Source: an uncultured Clostridia bacterium (GTDB lineage: Bacteria; Bacillota; Clostridia; TANB77; CAG-508). From it: a DNA stretch of 10,372 bases. Shown here piece by piece: positions 1 to 7,640 of this stretch. The notes under the pieces were generated by a model. The model did not search any database, was not told where the DNA came from, and was given only the letters and a program-made list of their open reading frames with translations. Location: positions 1 through 10,372 of the forward strand of contig CAKPOI010000042.1 of the NCBI GenBank assembly GCA_934169775.1. The letters run 5' to 3'. Positions within the stretch are counted from its first letter, which is position 1; each line of letters starts with the position of its first letter. Made by a program: the position numbers and the translations under genes.

Positions 1-104
1 TAGACAATTCAATTATACTACTTGAATCACTTTTTTTCTATATTATTTTTGTTTCACATCTATTGTAACACTACATAATTTTTTTAGAAATATTAAAAAA
101 ACGT

Positions 105-133
105 TTGACAAATATAATAATTTAATAGATAAT
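105..133 (+). promoter_or_regulatory. Sigma-A type promoter for glgP
   Basis: A perfect -35 box TTGACA (105-110) is followed by a 17-base spacer and GATAAT (128-133), one mismatch from the TATAAT consensus. Transcription would begin near 140, leaving a leader of about 40 bases before glgP. AT-rich DNA yields many chance -10 boxes, but the exact -35 and ideal spacing make this the best promoter in the window. I see nothing else definite in positions 1-104. Confidence 0.75.
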
Positions 134-180
134 ATATGTGTGAAAACGATAGATGAAATTACGAAGGAGGAATATATAAA

Positions 181-2766
181 ATGTACGTATTTAATAGGAT
201 TACTGTAAATCCACAATTACCAAAGAGAATAGAAAAATTATCAGAAATATCTAATAACTTATGGTGGTCATGGAACACTGAATTTTTAAGGTTATTTAGA
301 AAGATTGATAATGACTTGTGGGAAAAATGTGGAAAAAATCCAGTAAAATTTTTAAAACAAGTTTCACAAGATAGATTAGAAGCAGTATCAAAAGATTTAA
401 TCTTTTTACATGAATATGATAAATGTGTAGAAAATTTTGAAGATTATATGAATAGTAAAGATACATGGTTTGAAAATAAATATCCAGATAATAAAAATGA
501 TTTAATTGCATATTTTTCAGCAGAATATGGATTAGATGAAACTATTCCGATATATTCTGGAGGTTTAGGAATTTTATCAGGGGATCACTTAAAATCAGCA
601 AGTGATTTAGGAATACCACTAGTGGCAGTAGGTTTGTTATATAAAAATGGATATTTCCATCAAAAAATAAATGGAAATGGTGAACAAGAAACAGAATATC
701 ATGATATAGATTTGCATGATTTACCAATAAATCCTGTAAAAAATGAAGATGGAGAAGATTTAATAATATATTTAAAATTCCCAAAAAGAAGAATATATTT
801 AAAAGTATGGCAAATAAATGTTGGTAGAGTAAAATTGTATTTGTTAGATTCAGACATAGAGAAAAACAACCCAGAAGATAGAGATGTTACTTTACGTTTA
901 TATGGTGGGGACCAAGAAATGCGTATAAGACAAGAAATTGTTTTAGGTATGGGAGGAGTTAATCTTTTAACTAGAGCATTAAAACTAGAACCAACTGTAT
1001 ATCATATGAATGAGGGGCATTCATCTTTCTTGATTTTGGAATTAATAAAAAATGTAATAAAAGAAAAACAAGTTTCATTTGATGTGGCTAGAGATATAGT
1101 ATCATCACAAACAGTGTTTACTACACATACACCAGTTCCAGCAGGAAATGATATATTCCCAATTTCTTTAGTAGAAAAATATTTTAAAGATTTTTGGCCT
1201 AGACTTACAATTTCAAGAGAAGAATTTTTAAAATTAGGTATGAAGCCATGTGAAGAATTAGAAAATGGATTTAATATGGGAATTCTTGCATTAAAAGTTG
1301 CAGGAAAGAAAAATGGTGTAAGTAAATTACATGGAGCAGTTTCTAGAGAACTATTTGCAGATGTATGGCCAGAAATTGCTGCAAATGAATCACCAATTGA
1401 TTATGTAACAAATGGTATTCATACTTGCTCATGGTTAGCACCAAGTTTAAAACAATTGTATAATAAATATCTTATTCCATATTGGCAAGATAAAATTCAA
1501 TATGATTATGTATGGGAAAAAGTAAGAAATATTCCAGATGATAAATTATGGAATGCACATCAAGCTAGAAAAGAAAAGCTTTTATCAATTGTTAAAAATA
1601 ATGTTACAGAAAGATTAAGACGTTCAGGATATAGTTATGAAGATATAAATGCAATTACTTCAAAAATAAATCCAAATGCCTTAACAATAGGTTTTGCTAG
1701 AAGATTTGCTACATATAAAAGGGCAACATTGATTTTTAAAGATTTGGAAAGAATTACACAAATTTTAAATAATGCTGATAGACCAGTTCAATTGATTTTT
1801 GCAGGTAAAGCTCATCCAGCAGATAAACAAGGACAAGACTTAATTAAATTTATTCATGATGTGTCTATGATGCCACAATTTAAAGGTAAAATTTTCTTGC
1901 TAGAAAATTACAATATAGCTATGTCAAGATATTTGATAAGTGGTGTAGATGTATGGCTAAATAATCCAAGAAGACCTATGGAGGCTTCAGGTACAAGTGG
2001 ACAAAAAGCATCTGTTAATGGAGTTATTAATTTTAGTGTTTTAGATGGATGGTGGGCAGAAGGCTATAATCAAAAAAATGGTTGGAGAATAGGATTTAAT
2101 AGTGATTATGAGTCTTATGAAGCTCAGGATGTAACAGATAGTCAAAATATTTATGAGACTTTGGAACAAAAAATTATTCCTGCATATTATAATAAAGATA
2201 AAAATGGAATTTCAAAAGAATGGATGGATTATATGAAAGAATCTATAGTTTCAACTGGAGGAAAATATAGTACTTCAAGAATGCTTTCAGATTATACTTC
2301 AAAATTCTATATTCCATTATGTAATTTACATAATAAATATTATAAAGACTTAAGTGATGTTACACAATTTAATGCTTGGAAAACTGATATGTATCGTAAT
2401 TGGAAAGATATAAAAATTACTCAAAAAGAGGATAATTTGAACAATATTTCAATTGATGCAGGTAATTGTATTTCTGTAAAATGCCAAGTTGAATTGCCAA
2501 ATATAAAACCAGAATTTGTTTCTGTTGAGTGTTATTATGGAAAAATATTGGAAAATGGAGTTGTTGAAGATATTTCTATTATTCCTATGCAACAAGTTAA
2601 ATTAAAAAATACAGGAACTGAAAATTCTAAGATCTTTGAATATGAGACAAAAATAGAATTGAAAACAGGCGGAAATTATGGTTATACTTTTAGAGTAATG
2701 CCAAAAAATGAAATGTTATTAGATTCTGCTAATATGAATTTAGTTAAATGGATAACACAAGAATAA
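181..2766 (+). CDS. glgP: Alpha-glucan (glycogen/maltodextrin) phosphorylase, DUF3417 type
   Basis: This 861-residue cytosolic enzyme releases glucose-1-phosphate from the ends of alpha-1,4-glucans using phosphate, in glycogen or maltodextrin breakdown. The N-terminal part (about residues 10-60, with the NNLWWSWN motif) is the DUF3417 domain of the bacterial TIGR02094 subfamily. The phosphorylase body follows, with YFSAEYGLDE and SGGLGILSGDHLKSASDLG near residues 110-145, then HMNEGHSSF, GFARRFATYKRA, and the cofactor motif EASGTSGQKASVNG at 601-614. Lys609 is the expected pyridoxal-phosphate lysine. The length is normal for the subfamily and the frame is intact. The start is secure, because AAGGAGG (164-170) sits ten bases before ATG. 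No other glycogen gene adjoins it, so it appears to be transcribed alone from its own promoter. Preference for glycogen over maltodextrin cannot be read from the sequence. Confidence 0.96.
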   Translation: MYVFNRITVNPQLPKRIEKLSEISNNLWWSWNTEFLRLFRKIDNDLWEKCGKNPVKFLKQVSQDRLEAVSKDLIFLHEYDKCVENFEDYMNSKDTWFENKYPDNKNDLIAYFSAEYGLDETIPIYSGGLGILSGDHLKSASDLGIPLVAVGLLYKNGYFHQKINGNGEQETEYHDIDLHDLPINPVKNEDGEDLIIYLKFPKRRIYLKVWQINVGRVKLYLLDSDIEKNNPEDRDVTLRLYGGDQEMRIRQEIVLGMGGVNLLTRALKLEPTVYHMNEGHSSFLILELIKNVIKEKQVSFDVARDIVSSQTVFTTHTPVPAGNDIFPISLVEKYFKDFWPRLTISREEFLKLGMKPCEELENGFNMGILALKVAGKKNGVSKLHGAVSRELFADVWPEIAANESPIDYVTNGIHTCSWLAPSLKQLYNKYLIPYWQDKIQYDYVWEKVRNIPDDKLWNAHQARKEKLLSIVKNNVTERLRRSGYSYEDINAITSKINPNALTIGFARRFATYKRATLIFKDLERITQILNNADRPVQLIFAGKAHPADKQGQDLIKFIHDVSMMPQFKGKIFLLENYNIAMSRYLISGVDVWLNNPRRPMEASGTSGQKASVNGVINFSVLDGWWAEGYNQKNGWRIGFNSDYESYEAQDVTDSQNIYETLEQKIIPAYYNKDKNGISKEWMDYMKESIVSTGGKYSTSRMLSDYTSKFYIPLCNLHNKYYKDLSDVTQFNAWKTDMYRNWKDIKITQKEDNLNNISIDAGNCISVKCQVELPNIKPEFVSVECYYGKILENGVVEDISIIPMQQVKLKNTGTENSKIFEYETKIELKTGGNYGYTFRVMPKNEMLLDSANMNLVKWITQE

Positions 2767-2789
2767 TTTAAAATTTACAAATGAAGAAC

Positions 2790-2817
2790 AGAGGGTTATG
2801 TTTTTAGCATGCCCTCT
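2790..2817 (+). terminator. Possible weak terminator after glgP
   Basis: AGAGGG (2790-2795) pairs with CCCTCT (2812-2817), and ATG/CAT can add three pairs inside the stem. No T-run follows directly; the next one is at about 2837-2843. It may be a weak or factor-assisted terminator, or only a stabilising 3' hairpin. Confidence 0.4.
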
Positions 2818-2872
2818 ATCTATGTATAAGAAAATATTTTTTTGGTAATTTATTATGTCAGGAGTTGATTTT

Positions 2873-3547
2873 TTGAAAAGAACAAAATTAAAAGATAGAG
2901 TTTTGCCGGTTTATAGCAAAGGAGAAGAAATTTTTAATATGACTTCACACATCGTGGGTGGAGCTTTAGGAATTGTTGCACTTGTTTTATGTGTTGTTTT
3001 TGCTGCAGTTCATCATAATGGATATGGTGTTGTTAGTGGTGCTATTTATGGTGTTACAATGATTTTATTATATACAATGTCTAGTATTTATCATGGGCTG
3101 AAACCAGAGAAATTTTCTAAAAAAGTATTTCAGGTTTTAGACCATTGTTCTATATTTTTGCTTATTGCAGGTTGCTATACACCTTTTTGTTTGTGTACTT
3201 TTAGAGAATATAATGCGGTTTTGGGATGGTCTATTTTTGGCATAATTTGGGCTATAGCAATTTTAGGTATAGTACTAAATTCTATTGATATTAAGAGATA
3301 TAAAGTTTTTTCTATGATTTGTTATTTGGGCATGGGTTGGTGCATTATTTTTACTGCTAACTTATTTCCTAAATTGCTAGGTGCTGGTGGTACTGTTTTT
3401 CTTGTGTCAGGAGGAGTTATATATTCTTTAGGCGCTATTTTGTATGGATTGGGTAAAAATTATAAATGGATGCATTCTATTTTTCATTTATTTATTTTAC
3501 TTGGAAGCTTGCTACAATTTTTCTGTATTTTACTATATGTAATGTAA
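2873..3547 (+). CDS. trhA: Hemolysin III / PAQR family membrane protein (TrhA-like)
   Basis: This integral membrane protein belongs to the hemolysin III (YqfA/YplQ, PAQR-related) family. Members are linked to membrane-lipid homeostasis, and a true haemolytic role is doubtful for most. About seven hydrophobic segments run through the protein. The family's putative zinc-site residues are present: H74 in SSIYHGL, D90 in LDHCSIF, and the H201-x3-H205 pair in HSIFH near the C-terminus. The SHIVGGALG motif marks the first segment. I chose the TTG at 2873, giving 224 residues, because AGGAG (2860-2864) lies eight bases upstream and the product then begins MKRTKLKDRVLPVY, which is usual for the family. 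The in-frame ATG at 2855 has no ribosome site and would add six residues. The gene converges on tmcAL across a long palindrome. Confidence 0.9.
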   Translation: MKRTKLKDRVLPVYSKGEEIFNMTSHIVGGALGIVALVLCVVFAAVHHNGYGVVSGAIYGVTMILLYTMSSIYHGLKPEKFSKKVFQVLDHCSIFLLIAGCYTPFCLCTFREYNAVLGWSIFGIIWAIAILGIVLNSIDIKRYKVFSMICYLGMGWCIIFTANLFPKLLGAGGTVFLVSGGVIYSLGAILYGLGKNYKWMHSIFHLFILLGSLLQFFCILLYVM

Positions 3548-3550
3548 TAA

Positions 3551-3764
3551 ATATAAAAGATTAGTATATATATTTTTTGAAGTATAAAAATGTGAATGAA
3601 ATAACTTTAGAAAATCTAAATTAATTTTTGGGAAAAGTTCACGTCGAATGGCATTAGCCATGAGGACTAAGATGAACTTTTAACAAAAATTAAGATAGAT
3701 TTTCTTAGTTATGTAATGAACCTTTGAATACGAAAAAAAATATATATACTAATCTTTTTATATA
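3551..3764. repeat. Long imperfect palindrome, MITE-like, between convergent genes
   Basis: Almost the whole gap between the trhA stop (3545-3547) and the tmcAL stop (3758-3760) is one inverted repeat. Outer arms of 24 bases match exactly: 3555-3578 begins AAAAGATTAGTATATATA and its complement is 3735-3758. The arms continue with interruptions through AGAAAATCT (3609-3617), TTAATTTTTG (3621-3630) and AAAAGTTCA (3633-3641), paired with complements at 3698-3706, 3685-3694 and 3673-3681. The centre (3642-3672) has its own small hairpin. Terminal inverted repeats with no coding capacity suggest a miniature inverted-repeat element, possibly with a TA or TATA target duplication. Alternatively it may serve as a two-way terminator. 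The right end coincides with the tmcAL stop codon. Confidence 0.75.
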
Positions 3765-5008
3765 TTAATTAAATGTGTAGTATAATCTAAATTAGCAAAA
3801 GAATTTTTAGTATATGCAAGTGTATAAATATTAGTAGCTAAAATATCTTTTTCAAGGATATGTTTTAGATTAATGTCTGTGCAAGTATTTTCAAACTTTT
3901 TAACAGAAGTTATAATGTTTAATTCAGGGTTAGCTTTTGATATTTGAGATAATAAGTTTCGTCCATTAGAATTTAGTCCTAGTACATGAATGTAGGGAGT
4001 AATTTTTTTAGACAAAAGCATATCTTCCTTGGTTATGTTGAGTAGAGAATATAGTAATATTCGCTGAAGGCGTGTATGTGTAAATCTTTTAGATTTTACA
4101 ATATCAAAAAATGTATCTAAATTATTGCATGAATTAGCTGCATCTTTTATTTTGTATTCTAAACCTTCTTTTACATCTGCAAGTTTAGAAATATCTTGTG
4201 TAGACATTTGACGCAGGCTATAAATAATTTCTTTTTCAAAACCTGAAATGTCTGTAACTATATGACCACTTTCAAAATTTTCTATAAGTATATTGTAACT
4301 ATTTTCTGGCATAAGATTTTTTAATATTTCTAAGTTTTGATTTTTGGAAATAATGTTACGAATAGCACTACTACTTACAATATTGTTTTTGATGTCTATA
4401 CTATTATGGTCAGATTCAATTCTATTAATTATGTGAGGAGTAATTTTACTATTTAGTTTTTTTAAGGCTTTTAAGTATTCAATTCCTAAAATATTATTTG
4501 GTGAAGATAAAATATTATTATATAATGAAATGTTTTCTGGAGAGTTTTTTTGTAAGTATTTTGTACAAGCAATTTCACGTGCTTTAGGAAAAGAAACACC
4601 TTTGCCTAATTCTTCATTAAGAAGTGCTTTAAATTCTTCAGGTTCTGTTAATAATAAATGTGAAATATTATCTAATAAATTAATATTATTTGATTCTGTT
4701 CCAAAACTTATATCAGTTACAATATTTAAAGAGTCTAAAACTTTTATTGCTCCATATGCAAAATTTTCAGCACTTGAAATTGCATATAATGTAGGCAATT
4801 CTATAACTAAGTCTACTCCATTTTGGATGGCCATTTTTGCTTTTGACCATTTATCTATTATTGAGGTTGATCCTCTTTGGGTAAAATTACCACTCATAAC
4901 ACATATTGAGTATTGGCAATTTGTTTGCTTTTTGCTTTCTTTCAAATGATATAAATGCCCATTGTGAAATGGGTTATATTCTGTAATTATTCCTAAAATT
5001 TTTTCCAT
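3758..5008 (-). CDS. tmcAL: tRNA(Met) cytidine acetate ligase TmcAL (YlbM family)
   Basis: The family enzyme uses ATP and acetate to form N4-acetylcytidine at the wobble position (C34) of elongator tRNA-Met, which prevents misreading of AUA codons. The 416 residues begin with the nucleotidyltransferase signature GIITEYNPFHNGH, in which H15-N-G-H18 is the HxGH ATP-binding motif. SGNFTQRGSTSIIDKW and VDLVIELPTLYAISSAENFA follow, and all are characteristic. The length is usual for the family. The start is supported by AGAGG (5019-5023 on the minus strand) ten bases upstream. The stop codon falls in the right arm of the long palindrome, so the last few residues may have been altered if that element inserted here. 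The gene is transcribed divergently from rnhA and appears monocistronic. Confidence 0.93.
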   Translation of the reverse strand: MEKILGIITEYNPFHNGHLYHLKESKKQTNCQYSICVMSGNFTQRGSTSIIDKWSKAKMAIQNGVDLVIELPTLYAISSAENFAYGAIKVLDSLNIVTDISFGTESNNINLLDNISHLLLTEPEEFKALLNEELGKGVSFPKAREIACTKYLQKNSPENISLYNNILSSPNNILGIEYLKALKKLNSKITPHIINRIESDHNSIDIKNNIVSSSAIRNIISKNQNLEILKNLMPENSYNILIENFESGHIVTDISGFEKEIIYSLRQMSTQDISKLADVKEGLEYKIKDAANSCNNLDTFFDIVKSKRFTHTRLQRILLYSLLNITKEDMLLSKKITPYIHVLGLNSNGRNLLSQISKANPELNIITSVKKFENTCTDINLKHILEKDILATNIYTLAYTKNSFANLDYTTHLINI

Positions 5009-5026
5009 AAATATTAGACCTCTCTA

Positions 5027-5055
5027 TTGTTTTATTTATTTTTTATTGATATAAT
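5027..5055 (+). promoter_or_regulatory. Likely promoter for the rnhA operon
   Basis: TTGTTT (5027-5032), a 17-base spacer and a perfect TATAAT (5050-5055) point rightward, with initiation expected near 5062. This leaves a leader of nearly 90 bases before rnhA. The -10 box shares two bases with that of the opposing tmcAL promoter. Confidence 0.6.
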
Positions 5056-5082
5056 GATAGCATAGAATATAAAAAAAAACAA
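5054..5082 (-). promoter_or_regulatory. Likely promoter for tmcAL
   Basis: On the minus strand, TTGTTT (5082-5077), a 17-base spacer containing an A/T tract, and TATCAT (5059-5054) form a reasonable sigma-A promoter. Initiation is expected near 5047, about 40 bases before the tmcAL start. Confidence 0.5.
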
Positions 5083-5149
5083 TTGATTGAATTAATATAA
5101 AATTTTGTAATTAAAAATGAAATTAGGATGCAAAGAAAGGTTTTTGATT

Positions 5150-5587
5150 ATGCAAAAAGTAATAATATATACAGATGGAGCTTGTTCAGGTAATCCTGGT
5201 CCGGGTGGATGGGGAGCTATTTTAATGGCAGGTGATAACAAAAAAGAAATTTCTGGAGGAAAAAAGGATACAACTAATAATGTAATGGAATTAACAGCAG
5301 CTTTAGAAGCATTAAAGCTTTTAAAGTTTCCTTGTGAAGTTGATTTATATAGTGATAGTGCCTATTTGGTAAATGGTTTTGACAAAGGTTGGATTTATAA
5401 TTGGAATAAAAATAATTGGCAAACAGCTAATAAAGAACCTGTAAAAAATAAAGAAATTTGGGAAGCTATATATAAAATGACTAAAGTACATAAAATCAAA
5501 TTTATCAAAGTTAAGGGACATAGTGACAATGAATTTAACAATCGCTGTGATGAAATGGCCAGAAACGCAATAAAAAAATTGGTTTAA
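5150..5587 (+). CDS. rnhA: Ribonuclease HI
   Basis: RNase HI cuts the RNA strand of RNA-DNA hybrids, removing R-loops and primer remnants. The 145 residues carry the full catalytic set: D9 in YTDGACSGNPGPGGWG, E47 in NNVMELTAALEAL, D69 in LYSDSAYLVNG, H124 in VKGHSDNEFNN and D134 in NRCDEMA. The spacing is nearly identical to E. coli RNase HI. The basic W-rich segment of the E. coli-type hybrid-binding loop is also present (about 79-90). I prefer the ATG at 5150 to the in-frame one at 5117. AAAGG (5136-5140) is nine bases upstream, and the protein then starts two residues before the first beta-strand, as family members do. It leads a rightward run with the next two genes at short spacings of 27 bases or so. 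Confidence 0.95.
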   Translation: MQKVIIYTDGACSGNPGPGGWGAILMAGDNKKEISGGKKDTTNNVMELTAALEALKLLKFPCEVDLYSDSAYLVNGFDKGWIYNWNKNNWQTANKEPVKNKEIWEAIYKMTKVHKIKFIKVKGHSDNEFNNRCDEMARNAIKKLV

Positions 5588-5614
5588 CTAAAGAATTGGA
5601 AGGAGAAAAACAAA

Positions 5615-6424
5615 ATGGAAGTAGATAAACAAATGGAAACTTTTGCAGATTATATACTAAACGAAAAAAATGCAGGTTCTAAAATGGAAATAGCTTATTA
5701 TTTATCTAAAAAAGAGAAAATCTTTTTTGATAAATCTGTGATTTTTAAGACTGAAATTATGAGATTATTTTTGAATAATGTGGATTTGGAAGTTGATAAT
5801 AATTTATTGATAACAGCTTCATTGTTAGCAAGTTGCAAAAAGATGGAGATTGCTAATAATATGGATAAAATTAAAGCTTTTGCTCAAGAAGGAGCCAATT
5901 ATTTATATACAATAGGTTTTAAACAGGATTTTTGTAATATTTGTGCAGGAATGAATAGATATGTTCCTCAAAAAAATAGAGCAAAAGAAAGTGATGTATT
6001 AGAATTAGTAGATCAATTTGGTGCAATGCTTTTAGATAGACCAGAAAGAATAGGTATGAAAGTTGAAGAAGCTCTAGTATTATTGGAATATAGAAATTTA
6101 AAAGATGTCAATAATCAGTTTTTACATGTTTTTGTTGATTTTATTCATAAGTTAGAAGAAATTAATATAAATGATAAAACAGATATTTCACCATTAAATT
6201 TGCTAGTAAGGACTTATAAGGAAGTGGAAGATGTTAAGCAATTTATTACAGCAGTGGTTTATGAATATGAAATTAAAGTTGATGAAGCGATTTGCAAGGA
6301 ATATTGTGGAGAGTTTTTCAAAACAAGAAAAAATTTAGGTAAGCTAGATATTGATAATCCTAATAGGCCATTATTTACTGAGGAAACAACAAGGAAAATG
6401 ATAGGAAAAATAGATGAAAAATAA
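5615..6424 (+). CDS. Unrecognised protein resembling an inactivated HD-GYP domain
   Basis: I do not recognise a named family for this 269-residue, probably cytosolic protein; it has no signal peptide or membrane segment. Residues about 60-160 follow the layout of an HD-GYP phosphodiesterase domain. The strongest match is LVDQFGAMLLDRPERIGMKVEEAL (131-154, shown in the style of the family's ‘AxxDxxDAxxxxRPYR...sxEEAL’ helix), preceded by a helix ending YTIGF (98-102). The metal-binding residues are gone. Where ‘LLHDIGK’ is expected the protein reads LLASCKK (70-76), and the HHE and GYP motifs are missing. If the relation is real, it would be a non-catalytic sensor or scaffold. GGAAGGAG (5598-5605) precedes the ATG by nine bases. 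It lies between rnhA and the endonuclease Q gene and probably shares their transcript. The gene is surely real; the fold assignment is inference. Confidence 0.8.
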   Translation: MEVDKQMETFADYILNEKNAGSKMEIAYYLSKKEKIFFDKSVIFKTEIMRLFLNNVDLEVDNNLLITASLLASCKKMEIANNMDKIKAFAQEGANYLYTIGFKQDFCNICAGMNRYVPQKNRAKESDVLELVDQFGAMLLDRPERIGMKVEEALVLLEYRNLKDVNNQFLHVFVDFIHKLEEININDKTDISPLNLLVRTYKEVEDVKQFITAVVYEYEIKVDEAICKEYCGEFFKTRKNLGKLDIDNPNRPLFTEETTRKMIGKIDEK

Positions 6425-6450
6425 CTTGTAATAAGGAAAGGATGAATTGT

Positions 6451-7257
6451 ATGTACGATATATTTGCAGATTTACATGTCCATATAGGAAGATCTGAATC
6501 AGGGAAACCAATAAAAATAACAGCGGCTAGAACTTTGAATTTTGCTAATATAGCAAAAGAATGTGAGTCAAGAAAAGGAATACAAGTTGTAGGAATAATA
6601 GATTGTGCGTCACCATATGTAATAGAGGATATAGAAAGATTTTTGCAAAATGGAGATGCATATGAATTAAAAGATGGAGGAATTATTTATAAAGATAAAG
6701 TTTGTATATTACTTGGAAGTGAAGTAGAAACTTCAGAAAAAGGAAGAAATGGAAAATGTGGAAGTGCACACAATGTATGCTTTTTTCCATATTTGAAAGA
6801 TATAAAGGGCTTTTCAGAAGAAATGAGTCATCATATAAAAAATATAACGTTAAGTACACAACGTTCAGATTTATCAGGATATGAGTTAATAGATATAGTA
6901 GAAAAATATAATGGTATATTGATTCCTGCTCATGTATTTACGCCATTTAAAAGCTATTATGGAAATTGTACAGATAGAATGAAAGATATTTTTAAAGAAA
7001 AATATGATAAGATTTTTGCAATAGAACTGGGTTTAAGTTCTGATACATATTTGGCAGATATGATTTCTGAATTAGAAAATAAAACATTTGTTACAAATTC
7101 TGATGCACATTCATTACCTAAAATAGCTAGAGAATATAATAAGATGCAAGTTGAAGATATATCTTTTAAAGAAGTTGTAAAGGCATTAAAAAATGAGGAT
7201 GGCAGAAAGGTTGTTGCAAATTATGGCTTAGATCCAAAACTTCGGAAAATATCATAG
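6451..7257 (+). CDS. PHP-domain fragment actually readable from the broken endonuclease Q gene
   Basis: As written, translation yields 268 residues: the complete PHP metal-binding domain plus an aberrant end (RKIS) after PKL. The zinc-binding and helix-hairpin-helix parts that should grip DNA are lost, so the product would be unlikely to act as endonuclease Q. The remainder in the shifted frame (7244-7639) has no ribosome site; its earliest plausible start is a GTG at 7442 inside the helix-hairpin-helix region. Confidence 0.6.
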   Translation: MYDIFADLHVHIGRSESGKPIKITAARTLNFANIAKECESRKGIQVVGIIDCASPYVIEDIERFLQNGDAYELKDGGIIYKDKVCILLGSEVETSEKGRNGKCGSAHNVCFFPYLKDIKGFSEEMSHHIKNITLSTQRSDLSGYELIDIVEKYNGILIPAHVFTPFKSYYGNCTDRMKDIFKEKYDKIFAIELGLSSDTYLADMISELENKTFVTNSDAHSLPKIAREYNKMQVEDISFKEVVKALKNEDGRKVVANYGLDPKLRKIS

Positions 7258-7639
7258 AACACATTGTGATAACTGCGAACAAACTATTGAAACTAAAGAG
7301 CCTGTTGATAAGTGTCCATATTGTAATAGTGATAAGGTTACTTTTGGGGTTTTTGATAGAATTGAATTAATAAAAGATAAACTTGAAAGTAAAAGTCCAT
7401 CTAATAGACCTCCATATATTTATCAAGTTCCTCTTGGCTTTGTGCCAGGTGTTGGAGGTAAAACAATAGAAAAATTGTTAGATACTTTTGATACAGAAAT
7501 GAACATTTTGCATAAGTTGTCTAAAGATGATATTGAGGCTGTTGTTGGTGAGAAAATAGCTAATAAGATTGATGATGCTAGAAGTGGTAAATGTAAAGTT
7601 CATGCTGGTGGTGGCGGAAATTATGGAAAAATAGAATAA
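6451..7639 (+). pseudogene. Endonuclease Q-like protein (TIGR00375), broken by a one-base frameshift
   Basis: Endonuclease Q nicks DNA 5' of deaminated bases (uracil, hypoxanthine, xanthine) and abasic sites, starting a repair route separate from glycosylases. The N-terminal PHP domain has its metal ligands: H9 and H11 (DLHVH), D51, E91, H161 (IPAHVF), and D218 and H220 (SDAH). At about 7243 the frame is lost after DPKL and stops at 7255-7257. Skipping the C at 7243 restores GKYHRTHCDNC and the rest of the family domains. These are a zinc site C272-x2-C275-x12-C288-x2-C291, a helix-hairpin-helix (PGVGGKTIEKLL, near 332-343), and a glycine-rich tail ending at 7639. The restored length is 395 residues, normal for bacterial members. 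The ATG at 6451 is preferred over 6442 because AAGGAAAGG (6433-6441) is nine bases away and abuts the earlier ATG. It could be a recent pseudogene, a sequencing error, or, less likely, recoding. Confidence 0.85.
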
Positions 7640-7640
7640 A

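Noticed and set aside
3633..3681. A self-cleaving ribozyme (hammerhead-like) at the palindrome centre
   Set aside because: The closed stem and GTC looked suggestive, but the CUGAUGA and GAAA core elements are absent on both strands.
4530..4949. A 139-codon plus-strand open frame inside tmcAL
   Set aside because: It is antisense to a well-supported conserved gene, matches no recognised family, and has no ribosome site. The same applies to the antisense frames within glgP, xerD and mntP.
7204..7300. Programmed +1 frameshifting in the endonuclease Q gene, like that of prfB
   Set aside because: CTT-CGG recalls the prfB CTT slip site, but no Shine-Dalgarno-like stimulator sits just upstream and no strong hairpin lies downstream. 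A plain one-base insertion is the better default; kept only as a side possibility.
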